Source: Hymenopellis radicata
Taxonomy: Eukaryota; Basidiomycota; Agaricomycetes; Agaricales; Physalacriaceae
Direction: 5' to 3'
DNA length: 37,631 bases
NCBI GenBank assembly: GCA_015501595.1
Contig: JADNRX010000502.1
Span: forward strand, 1-37,631
The notes below the pieces were generated by a model. That model ran no database searches, was not told the origin of the DNA, and saw only the letters and a list, made by a program, of their open reading frames with translations. How positions within the stretch are numbered: the stretch's first letter is position 1; each line of letters opens with the position of its first letter. A program made the translations under genes and the position numbers. Below are positions 10,197 to 19,676 of this stretch, piece by piece.

Positions 10197-11444
10197 AATC
10201 GTCGTTTTGTAATGTTTTATTATCTATTATACATTCCCCCTTTTTTATCGCATTTTTTTTTGTTGTATAGACATCATCATTATCATCCCGCTTTTTTTAG
10301 TCCTAGGACATGCATGCATGCATACTATAGACGTACTACACGCCCACGACGGACTTGCATCATGTCCCTAATCGCCCTAATTCTCTTTTGTTCTTGCAAT
10401 GGTGTAAGCGCGCCCTCCCACCCGCTGGTCACACTCGCCCAACTCGCTGGTCGGGATGAACGATCGAAATCTGATCGCGTTGTAAGAGCTCCTCGTCTCA
10501 TTTATTAACGCTTGCTCATTCTCCAGAGGAGTGATCTCACAATTTGAGTCTAGCTCTTGAGGTCTTGGGGTGTTGAAAAGCGTGTGGAAAAGCGTCGACC
10601 TGCTTCATCGTGGCCGCTCTGCTTGGCCTTTTGGAAATCTCCCCGCCCAACCTTGTCGGGTGTCCATAGTACAGCCTTGTTTCTCACCGGAGGGAGAGAG
10701 GGCGGAGCGAGGCCAGTGATGGAGAGAGCGAGCGCAGCCAGTGAACGACAGAGCTGGTCGAGTGACGTCTGAACGACCGAGCGATTCAGAGACGCGTCGG
10801 AAAAGAGAAAAGACCGTTGTTTCTCACAGTTCGTCCGCCGATTCACCTCCTTGTTACGCGGACAATGATCTCAGACTAGGATTCTACTGCTAAGCTGTGC
10901 GCTCCATTTCTGCTCGTCTTCTTGTGCCTTTCATCCCTCCGTCGAGCCCACCTCGTACATCCCATGGGTTCACGCTCGTCCGAGTCTGGAGCTTCTCGGC
11001 GGAAAAGCGACGTACGGTAAAATTACTTGGTCTCATCGGCTGTTTAGCCAGAAACCGACAATTCCAGACTTGGAGGCTGTCTCTTCGTCGCTGACATACA
11101 TTGATCGAGTTGGTGGTGAGGCGACTTGCATCGCGGCCAGCGGATGAAACGGAAGATCGAGAGTACGACGTGCAGAAGAACTAAACCTGTCTTGACTCAA
11201 CTTTAACATAGAAAGGTGAACTCCTCGTCTCATTTATTACGAACGTATCCAGCTCTGAAGGACATTCCCCCAGAACGAAAATGCGAACGTCATCGTACAA
11301 CTTTTGACGGCAAAGTCGGTCTAGCTCTGGAAACTTTGGGGACTTGGAAATAGAGGGGGTGCGCCGTCAACTTCCTTAGTTGCAGGGTCAGCACACCCAC
11401 AATGTGGGAGCATACCCACACTCGGCAGTTATCGACATGCACGG
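10197..11444 (+). repeat. B-to-A spacer block (conserved, non-coding)
   Basis: This sequence follows B1 and leads into A2. It is duplicated with high identity at 23721-24788 (B2 to A3) and partly, inverted, upstream of A1. The best-kept part, about 11055-11440 against 24400-24785, is nearly identical and stays so up to the A start codon. It holds no recognisable protein. An extra segment of about 120 bp near 10660-10810, bounded by two CTTGTTTCTCAC-like repeats, is absent from the other copy. A CATGCATGCATGCATAC run sits at 10310. It probably contains the 3' end of B and the promoter of A. Confidence 0.6.
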
Positions 11445-12394
11445 ATGATCCCATCAACAGCATCCCCTCGCTTTCGTCTTACTCTCATGATGCCCGTCCA
11501 GGACATCTGCACGGTCGAGTGCTCTCGGACTGCGGACGTATCTGACGATGATGGATACGATGCTCGAAGTATGGAGGATGAGGAATCCGACTGGAAAAGT
11601 TGTTGTTCCTCTATTTTAGACGAAGACGCGGAGGAGGACTGTTCGGATGAGGATGGCGAGGCCACAGGTTCGAATGAGGATATCGAGATTTTTCAGCCCG
11701 TGAGGTCTGGCGACTATCGGGAATGGAAGCCCATCGAGGCAAGGTTTGTAGCTTGGCAATCCCTGCATGGAGCACACCTCTCACACTGATGCTTTAGCGA
11801 TGTCAAAGATCCTTCGGGGACTTCCATGGGGTAGAGATCGGCACGAGTGGGTACCCGGGTGCACCCGGCACCCGTCCGGCAAATACCTGGTACCCAAAAG
11901 CCGTACTTGCCACCCGCGAAAATACTTGCCACCCGCGGGTACTTGACCCGCGGGTCAAGTACTTGGCAAGTACTTGCTCGAAAGGCAAGTATTTGCACCA
12001 TCCGGGTGGGCAAGTACTTGCCAGATTCTGCATATGATTCCGCCTATGATTCGTGCCCGCCGCCGACCCCCGAGCAATTGCGCGGGGCTAGCGACGTGCA
12101 CGAGACAGATCATTGAAGCCCCGGCTACTTGCATAAGCAATAACCGGGACTCAACAAAGTGTAGATGGTGGGGAGGGAAAACAAGAACAGAATGTGAGCA
12201 GGAGACGTGGAGAGTGATGGTGATGTTGGGAGAGGAGACAGTGCATGTGAGAGGATGGCGCTAGGGTGAATGAGTTTGAGAAACAATGAAAAGTGGAAAT
12301 AAACACGCACCGTTTGGGGCGGGATGCGTCCGCGACGCCATCCAGCCCTGGTCACTGACTGCCCACACCTCCAATAGTGTCAAGATCGTCAATC

Positions 12395-12614
12395 GGCGCC
12401 GTCATATAGACGAGCGCCGCACGTTCCGGGCCCCATCGAACTGGTGCCGTCGTGCAGACGAGCACCAGTGTATTTGAAGGCAGCGGGGCCGGCAGACAGC
12501 CAACCACGCACGAGAATCCAAAGAAAATGGTGTAGTATCATTGCTGCCTCGCTTGTGAGGGCCTACGCGCTGCGGGTCCTCGTTAAATTGGTGTCGTCGC
12601 GAAGACGAACACCA
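12395..12614. repeat. Three covarying stem-loops inside the hAT-type element
   Basis: Hairpins at 12395-12418, 12441-12468 and 12589-12614 share one plan: outer stem, CGTC, five-base loop, GACG, A, outer stem. The outer arms are GGCGC/GCGCC, GGTGC/GCACC and GGTGT/ACACC, so bases change on both sides and pairing is kept. The same three occur in the second copy (around 22215-22434). Whether they act as DNA or RNA is unknown. Confidence 0.7.
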
Positions 12615-12708
12615 GAATGCGCCCCGGAACGTATCCGAGGGCGCAGCGGCCGGCGCGAAGCCAAACCGCATCGGAGAGCGAAAGAGCATAGAGAATGAAA
12701 GTAGAACA

Positions 12709-12898
12709 GGCCCCAGAAAAAGTTCTGGGGCCAACGAACACGACGCCGTCGTCGTGCTGTGGTGGGAGGAAGCAAGAGCTGAGATCGGAGCAGATCGATC
12801 GTTATCCGGCAAGTGCCGGGACGTTCGGCCAGCTCGGCGATCAGAGAAATTTCTTCACAACGTCGTTTCTGAGCGACGTTGAGGTCGTTTGACCTCAA
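12709..12898. repeat. Further stem-loops in the hAT-type element
   Basis: Three perfect hairpins follow the covarying set: GGCCCCAGAA/TTCTGGGGCC with a four-base loop (12709-12732), AACGTCG/CGACGTT with an eight-base loop (12859-12880), and TTGAGGTC/GACCTCAA with loop GTTT (12879-12898, overlapping the previous one by two bases). In the second element copy one arm of the middle hairpin has C to T, which still allows a G:T pair. Confidence 0.7.
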
Positions 12899-14518
12899 AT
12901 AAATTTCAATAAATCATGTTTAATATATTTATACCTCTGTGCAAGTACTAGGCAAGTACTTGTGGCAAGTACTTGCCTCACCAAACTCGTACTTGTCACC
13001 CGCGGCACCACCCGTGGGAAACAAGTACTTGCCACCCGGGTGCCGGGTGCGGCACCACCCGGGTGATCGAAATACTTGCCGGCACCCGCAAGTATCTGCC
13101 ACTCGTGCCGATCTCTACCATGGGGTCGGACAACTTGAACTTGAAAGGATGGATATCGGCAATTGAGTATATGCAATGGATTCATGCAGTGGTGGGCACT
13201 CGAGAGAGGTGCCTGGAGGCTCTGGCTGTCCTCGCTGAGACCGTAGGTGGAGTGGCAAGAGGGCTCTGGCGTGGGGTTCAAGGCGATGGCTCGGATGGCT
13301 TCGTGAGTATATGTTATGCTGCAATGAGTTGCCCATGGAGTCTGATTTGTACTAGGCGGTCAACTATTCCGGGGCACTGCAAGCAGTGCTCATTATCACC
13401 CGCACAAGAGCTTGGACTGACGCCGACTGGTGGGGCATCCACAACTTTTACATTCCTGGTCAAAGGCACCTCTTGTTTACCTCAAGTTCGATTGACGAAA
13501 GGATTCTCCTTGATCTTTCACCAGGCAGACCATGGAAGGATCTTGCGGACGTCATGCAGATTACCCTACCGTACTTCCGGGAGATGACCGCTCGCGTTGA
13601 AGTACTCTCGAAGCTTCATAGAGTGGGTGGCTCCTCTGACTCGACATCAACCTTTGGATCAACAACGATAGCCAACCTTATTACATGTCTCGATGTCGCG
13701 GAGAGTGTTGCGAAGCTGGTACCAGTGCTCGGGGACGTCCTTGAAGGCACATGCGGAATCCTGCGGAAGATCATCCAAGCTGCAGAGGTGAGTCAACGGC
13801 GTCACTACACACTTGATAATCGACACTGACGGTGCCTTCACACGCCAGGGTGCTCGCGCTGCCCGTGAAGAGTGCAAGGCTCTTGCAGAACACACGGCGT
13901 GTATTACGCTCGCGATTGTTAACGAGATTGGGTCCAGAGCGACTGGGAGCGCGGCCATCTTGAAGAAGATTTGTGATCTATCTGCGTACGATCCACATCC
14001 AGACGTCGGCGCTCATGTCTGACTTGGCTTGTAGCGTTATCGGTCAAGTTAACCAAAAAATTCAGAAACTGTCGAAGCTCGGGGGCCTGAAGTATTTCGC
14101 CTCGCGTGGAAAGATCAAATCCCAGGTCCAAGAACTGCGCGCCCAGGTGGACAATGCGCGGATCTCGTTTCAGGTTTGCATTCTCCGACCTTTTGCCTAG
14201 GGTATTCTTCCTCACACTCCTAAAAGATTGGCAACGATATCTCGACGACTCGATTACTCTATGATCTCAGCATGATGCAGGCAAGGCTCATGACGCGTGT
14301 CGACGACATATACAAGGTTCAGACGAGGATGGATGGCAAGCTGGATACGACGCACAGGAAGCTGGAAACGACTGATAGAAAACTCGATATGATTCTAGTC
14401 AAGGTTCGTAGGATCATTACTTCTCGTCCGATTGATGATTTACTTCTTCGCGTTAGATACATGGGGCTGGGTACGGAGACGGTCGAGCTTATGTGGAAGT
14501 GGAGAATGGGGATTGATA

Positions 14519-14666
14519 CTGTACTATTACGGTAAGGTCTTCACATAACGCGTAACGGCGGGGTCGTTTGATCTTATCGGACCCCGCCGATCGCCTGGAA
14601 ATCCTAATCGGGTTTCCATCAAAAAATTTTAGGAAAATCTGTGAAGACTTGCCCGTAATAGTACAG
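14519..14666. mobile_element. Small TA-target MITE (148 bp) just after the A2 stop
   Basis: It begins CTGTACTATTACGG, ends with the reverse complement, and is flanked by TA on both sides (14517-14518 and 14667-14668). The same ends bound two 245-bp elements at 21110 and 26775, so this is a shorter relative of that family. A TA duplication suggests a Tc1/mariner-like mobiliser. It interrupts the sequence that in A1 and A4 reads on as GATATGATACGG. Confidence 0.85.
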
Positions 14667-14713
14667 TATGATATGGTCAAGTGACCCGAGCATGTTTCGC
14701 GCTTTGGTGTTGT

Positions 14714-16030
14714 GTGAACTTTTTTTTCGTCATTTATTTTGACTCCTCACTTTTTGGTCACTTTCAGTGCTCACGTGTCAGTTACACGATACGCGTCAGT
14801 ATTCAGTCGACACTTCAGAATGCGGTAAGTAAGCAGTCGCTGCCTCTCACTTGGCACAGACTACCTGCTTATGCTACAGTAGTAAATGCCATTGGATTGA
14901 CGGTAGCAGCAAGGTTTGTAAGCAAAACTGCCTTTGCTGGAAAGGCAGTTTTGCTTATTAAGCAGAGCAGCTCTCTCCTCTTACCACCACTTCCTTTGCT
15001 CTGGATCTCGCGCAATCTTGGACCGAGTCCCTGGGCTCTTGGACGGCTGCCATCCCCTGGACCATGAGAGAGCTGTCGCCGCCATCGCGCCGCTCCATAC
15101 CATCCTACCTACAATGACTTGTCTGCCCGTTTCTCAATGGATTCCTCTCATCTTTGGACTGATGCCCTCTTCTGAACTCAGAGAGGGCAATCCCACCATC
15201 GTTCATCATGTCGCGCACATCTTTGCTGACATCGCGCCCACCACCATAGCTCCATTGCAGGCCTATCTTCCAAGGACTCGTTCTCCCTCGATTTGTCACA
15301 GATTTCCTTCGTGTTTGGATGACTCTTCTGCAGGAGTAGATGACGGCCTCTCTATCATCTGACCCTTCCCGCCGTCAGTGCCACCGTCGCGCCCATCACC
15401 CGTCCCCCTTCTAGTCCTCCTCCTGCCAACGACTTGTTCTACGTCGTTCCTTGGCAGATTCCTTACGTGCTTGGACTGCTAGTTTACTAACCACTGCTCT
15501 TCAGAACATACAGCTTTTTCATCGCTGGTATGTGGTCGGCTCTCTTGAGCTTTCCGCGCCATCCTGAAAACAGCCTGCCAACGGCCCGTATGGAGACCCA
15601 TGAGAAAACTAATGGGTGACCCGTACACGAGCGTCGGGATACCAGTAGTATGTCAATGTCATGGGGTTCGGGGCGGAAGTGCTTACGAGCTACTCGACCC
15701 ATGATATTCACTAGATTCAACTTATACACTTACTTACCAATGTTTCCCAGTCTCCAAGTTTTACCAGCGCTACATCCAGGAGAAGAAAATGCAGCAGCTG
15801 AATTCCAGTGCTTGTGGTGCAAGCACTCAAGGTTGCAAAGCGCGAAGGCTCGAACGGTCATATAAGATGAGCTATCATGCAGTACGACGATGTGCCTAGT
15901 CGGTAGGGTGTGACGCACAGGGCGATCCCGAAGATGTTGGTAGACGAAGTCGGGTTACCAGCCTCCAGCTCCCCGACTCCCCAGACACGACACCGCCCTT
16001 GGTGATACCCTGCTCTTCGCCCGCTCCTTA
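14714..16030. other. Left arm of the 6.3-kb element, no recognised gene
   Basis: Several frames of 60-140 codons occur but none shows a domain. A perfect 17-bp hairpin (TAAGCAAAACTGCCTTT and its complement around loop GCTGG) lies at 14919-14957. The 15000-15430 part is CT-rich with no coherent coding reading. Confidence 0.4.
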
Positions 16031-16992
16031 GTACTGATGCCCAATTTAGGTGACCTGCGCTCTCAGAAGATCCCGCCGCCGTACGCGGTACTCGGACTGC
16101 ATCGCGACGACGCCGGCCACTGCTACATGGTCGACATATCGATTGAGGAACTCGCGGACCATACAGCTGCCCAACCGAGTGATCCCTCAGACAGCGAGAC
16201 CACAGAGGATCCTCTCCCTGAGACCGCCACACCTCTACACCCCTCCACCCACCGTGACTCCTCCATCACCACTCCAACGAAGCCGTCCGCTGCACCGAAT
16301 GCGTCTCAGAAACCAAAAAAACCGCTCCCGGTACTACAAGAACCGCCGCGACGCCTGTGAGCTAGAACAGGACCTACTGTCCAGCTCCGTCAAATGCTGC
16401 ACGGTCGCTGCCTACGCAGCCGCCAATGTCCTCAAAATGCAATATGAGATGAAAGGCCATAGGACAGCAAGACAAGAAGATCCTAGATGAATATTTGCTC
16501 ATGGAATTGCGGCAGTTGTTGGGTTTTAGGTTAATCGAGTGGAATGGCCGGTGCGTATATTGCCTCTATTGTTTAAGCATCTCACTAACACATGGCCAGT
16601 GATCCAGTCAAGATTGTCGACAGTCATCAATGCCTACTTGTGTTCCTCGCCGGACGAAGGAGTGCTGGGACGAGGTCGAAAGAGAGCTACGGACTGCGTT
16701 CACGGAGATCATGTCACATCCCAAGGCCATCCTAGAAGACCATCGCCGCGGCGGATATGGTGCTGTTGGTGCTGGCATTTCTCTGGGCACTGGCTCAATT
16801 GCACCAGGAAACCTTCGGCTCAAATCATGGGAGATGCCCGTTGTAGAAAAACTGCACAAACTTCCTGTGCTGAAACGGGTAGTGGGCTTCGTTAATTGTG
16901 CGTGATTTCGTCTTCTTGCTGCGTTCAAATTGCATTCAATGCATGTTCCAGGTGCTTTCGAAGGTGCACTACCCAAGCTGTACTGAGGCACG

Positions 16993-17527
16993 ACAACTCT
17001 CGTATGATTAGTTATTGTAGAATAACTGAAATTGGTCCCAATAACTAAAATTGGCGTGAAACTTGACGAAATAGGTTCATCAAAAACTATAGTTGGCAAA
17101 GTTCAAGTTCAATAACTGAAATGGGCAGCACCATGCCACTCCTGCTCCAGGAACGCGGCCGCCGGAGTGCGCTCTATCATGGCGCATCAACCCGCCTCTT
17201 CGACTTCGGAGCCGGCTGCTGCGTGCGACGGTTTAGTCTATCACTCGTTGAGGAGGAGGTTTGCTGACCGGGAGGAGCGCAAGGTGGCAGGGAAATGCAT
17301 GTAAGTAGGGTGTTTACATTCACCGCGGAGGCATCCGTTAACAAGGGGACTCTGCGTGGTGCATTGGATCGCACGATCTACAGAAGCGGCGGGAGATGTC
17401 CAGCTTTAGAAATGCGCGCGCGGAGTAGTGGCAGTGCTAGGGCGGGCTGGTCTTGCTGAGTTCAGTTATTGGGCCCATCAGTGCCAACTTTAGTTATTGC
17501 AACTATAACTAATCTTACGATAGTTGT
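16993..17527. mobile_element. MITE-like insertion in the TET/JBP relic
   Basis: An imperfect inverted repeat bounds this piece: ACAACTCTCGTATGATTAG on the left against the complement of CTAATCTTACGATAGTTGT on the right, followed by related ATAACT(G/A)AA(A/G)TTGG motifs on both arms. It lies between the GALPKLY and YSLYKKLL blocks of the dioxygenase, so it splits that gene. The exact ends and any target duplication are unclear (TACT occurs on both sides a few bases out). No coding capacity was recognised. Confidence 0.55.
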
Positions 17528-18044
17528 ATATACTCAGCTGTACTCCTTGTACAAAAAATTGCTCTCTCTCATCATTGCCCGCAATCCCCACATACAGCGC
17601 AGCTTCAGTTTTTGGCGGCGCACATTTCAACCTTGGCCCGTCACCGTCACTCGCCGCCACTCATCAGCAAGTCAGCACATGCATGGTCGGTATGGTGCCA
17701 TACATCCCATACTACCATACTCGAGTATGGTCCCAAGGGGTACCTGTCTAAACAGTATGGTGCCATACTCCTGACCATACTCCAACCATAGTCGTACCAT
17801 ACCTTGACCATACAGCCAAACATGTACTGACCATACGCACCAGAGGATTATATATTGTATTTCTAGGTCACATCAAGAGAGCTTCGGGTGAATTCAAAAG
17901 TATTATTGGGCACGGTAAAACAGGCATGTAACTACGAAGCAGATATAACAATCATAGTTAGTGCGTGTCAAACCAACTGATAAGTAGCATACAAATTATT
18001 TCCGATTAGTACGACACTGTCCGCCCACGGCAGGACCAGTCGCA

Positions 18045-18600
18045 ATGCTACCGCCGCTCACATTTTCTAGCCGTCTCTTCCTGCGGGCCTCGCAGAATCG
18101 ACCAGGGCTTCTTCCTCTGGTGATGGCGGTGATGAGGATGCCAGCACGGTCCAGTCGAACACCCTATTATACTCCACACCTACCCGTAATTCTGTTGTTA
18201 TGTGTTAGAAGAAGCAGCCAGTCAAAAGCCTCAAGCGACGGACCAAGGTCGTCCCAGCGTGAGGATTCTGAAATGTGCCTCAGAAAGAAGGGCGACGAAA
18301 GCGGCCATATCACGTACCTACACCCAGGGGGGTCCTGTCCTGACGCCGGAGAATATCACCTATACGCGGGGGGTACCAATTCCGGCTATCGGTTATTGAT
18401 CGGTCCGTAAGGTAGCTGTCATCAATTTGACATAACAAGGTCGTCGTGCTCTTCATCATCATGCGTTGTTGGATATGCAAAGAGAGTACGGAGTTGTTGA
18501 ATGTTCGTCGCAATTTCTGGGATGATGTGCAAGCGGCGTATGGGAGTATCTGGCGCGCACTGGTGTCCGAGGATGAGATGGGTGACGGTGTGCAGGATAG
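18045..18600. other. Unassigned cargo of the Pack-type element
   Basis: Plus-strand reading 18202-18399 (LEEAASQKPQATDQGRPSVR..., VLTPENITYTRGVPIPAIGY) and minus-strand reading 18422-18604 (MAILHTVTHLILGHQCAPDT...) are open but match no family I know. Because neighbouring cargo comes from host genes, these may be further captured pieces. The flanking 18600-18990 region shows nothing coding. Confidence 0.3.
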
Positions 18601-19004
18601 CCATGTTTGAGTGCCAAATGTATTGCTCTTGATGTCATTATCTACTTGAAGTATTCTACGTCTGCTGGTACGGTACTGTGCGGAGGGCTTCTTGTGCCAT
18701 GGCCACCCGGTCTGCTCATCGTGATATGATTATGGAAATTCTACAGCTACTAGAAGCAAAAGCAAGGGAGACTACTGCTAACAATTGGAGGGAATATACT
18801 GAAATACTTCAATAGTCTATTTATCAGAGTCAACACTATGTTCAATGTTGAGCTACTGTTCGCGAAGTGCTTGCGAAGTGCGGGGGAGGGTGAACGCGTT
18901 ACTCATTCATGATGACCGAATTGCTGACAAAGGGGGTCCAAATTCTCTGTTCGGCGACTTTCGGCAATGGCATACATGTTTTCTCGGACTTAACGGTCGG
19001 AACC

Positions 19005-19370
19005 CCCCTGCCTACACCCAAATGCGTGTTAATCGCAGCAAATTGTTCCCGCTCCATGAACATCATCCTGCTTGTACGGGATGTGCTGTGCTGTTCGTGT
19101 GTCGCGACACATGCGGAAAAGGTCCTCGAGTGAAGGACCGAGGAGGTCGATGAATGACATTATAGTCGCCCTGCTTGACCGAGTACATGATCCAGGGCAC
19201 GTCAGGCCGCCCATGAGCTGCTTGTATATCTGGAACTCGAGAACGAGCGGGGACGGGCCCTGGTGGTGCTGGACATCTGGGTCAGAGTGGCGACGTCGTC
19301 GTCGTCTGGGTTCCGAAGGCTCGAGCTTGATAGCAACAGCCTTGCCGGCCACGTTGTGCGCGCCGAGCGC
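19005..19370 (-). pseudogene. Casein kinase 1 fragment, catalytic core deleted
   Basis: The minus strand reads AGKAVAIKLEPSEP (VAIKLEP with the ATP-anchoring lysine), LVLEFQIYKQLMGG, VPWIMYSVKQGDYNV, then LLGPSLEDLF in a shifted frame. These are signature segments of the N-lobe and hinge of fungal CK1 (Hrr25/Hhp1/Yck type). Next comes CRDTRTAQHIPYKQ, which corresponds to the FRDxxTxxHIPY segment far downstream, and finally INTHLGV. The stretch with HRDIKPDN and DFG is missing, so this is an internally deleted, inactive fragment. It directly follows the PX fragment on the same strand, as if the two were joined in one captured transcript. Confidence 0.8.
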
Positions 19371-19375
19371 AGCAA

Positions 19376-19676
19376 GGCGTTGATATATACGAGCAGCCCT
19401 GCTTTGCGGCTGGTGATGAGCTCGTCGTCGGCCCGCGCCGAGGGTACGTCCACATGTGCGAAGCTCTTGTTGGGCTGGAGCTGGTACGGAAAGCCTAGAG
19501 ACGCGTGTAACTCGATGAACTGCGCTTCATGGTCAATGCTGGAAGATAGGACGATGACAAGCGTACCTGCGAATACCGGCCGAGTACCTCATACCGGCTG
19601 CCGTCGTCGAGCGTGATGTTGACGGCCTACAGAATGTGCTGTGCTTGTCGATGGCGACGCTGGTGATGGTGGCCAT
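19376..19676 (-). pseudogene. PX-domain (phosphoinositide-binding) gene fragment
   Basis: The ATG at 19676 opens MATITSVAIDKHSTF. After an apparent 3' splice site (TTCTGTAG) comes VNITLDDGSRYEVLGRYSQ, then after a GTACGC donor FIELHASLGFPYQLQPNKSF and ELITSRKAGLLVYINALLRS. The pattern RYSxF..LHxxL....P.....ERRxGLxxYxxxLL is that of a PX domain, which binds phosphatidylinositol phosphates on endosomes and vacuoles. The retained exon-intron signals argue for capture at the DNA level. The basic residues usually needed for lipid binding are not all visible. Sequence from 19680 to 20140 on the same strand may be its 5' leader, with a tandem CAACGTT repeat near 20095. Confidence 0.65.

Larger units (their letters stand above)
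11832..13117. mobile_element. Non-autonomous hAT-type element, copy 1 (1,286 bp)
   Basis: Both ends are the perfect 19-bp inverted repeat TAGAGATCGGCACGAGTGG. The insertion is flanked by a perfect 8-bp target duplication, CCATGGGG (11824-11831 and 13118-13125). An 8-bp duplication with a TA(G)AG-type end is the hallmark of the hAT superfamily. No transposase frame is present, so it must be moved by an enzyme encoded elsewhere. The subterminal regions are packed with the palindrome CAAGTACTTG and variants and with ACCCG(C)GGGT motifs, possibly transposase-binding repeats. The middle carries several strong stem-loops (12395-12898). It sits in exon 2 of A2. A near-identical copy lies at 21652-22936. 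Confidence 0.92.
11445..14516 (+). pseudogene. A2: A-family gene broken by a hAT-type insertion
   Basis: Exon 1 (MIPSTASPRFRLTLMMPVQD..., acidic DEDAEEDCSDEDGEATGSNE) and the first intron (GTTTGT...CTTTAG) are normal. In exon 2, after DVKDPSGTSMG, the reading frame meets the TAG of a transposon end at 11832. The exon resumes at 13118 as SDNLNLKGWISAIEYMQW. All later exons are open: TRAWTDADWWGIHNFYIPGQ, LPYFREMTARVEVLSKLHRV, LDVAESVAKLVPVLGDVLEG, ARAAREECKALAEHTACITL, SQVQELRAQVDNARISFQ and RLMTRVDDIYKVQTRMDGKL. Apart from the insertion no lesion was found, so inactivation looks recent and single-step. The spliced stop (TGA, 14514-14516) lies directly before the TA target of a second small insertion. 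Confidence 0.7.

Noticed and set aside
10305..10325. ATGC microsatellite as a regulatory element
   Set aside because: Very short (four units), and shortened in the second copy at 23829; simple slippage explains it.
12402..12898. Minus-strand frames of 110-140 codons inside the hAT-type elements as proteins
   Set aside because: They differ between the two copies by frameshifts and consist largely of the hairpin and subterminal repeats; no transposase motif (such as the hAT dimerisation block) is visible.
16630..16905. The MPTCVPRRTKECWDEVEREL frame as a separate small gene
   Set aside because: It is the middle of the TET/JBP reading and continues across an intron to CAFEGALPKLY.
17640..17840. 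The GTATGG/CCATAC array as a CRISPR or tandem repeat
   Set aside because: Units are irregularly spaced and in both orientations, and are mirrored at 20210-20330, as expected of subterminal transposon repeats.
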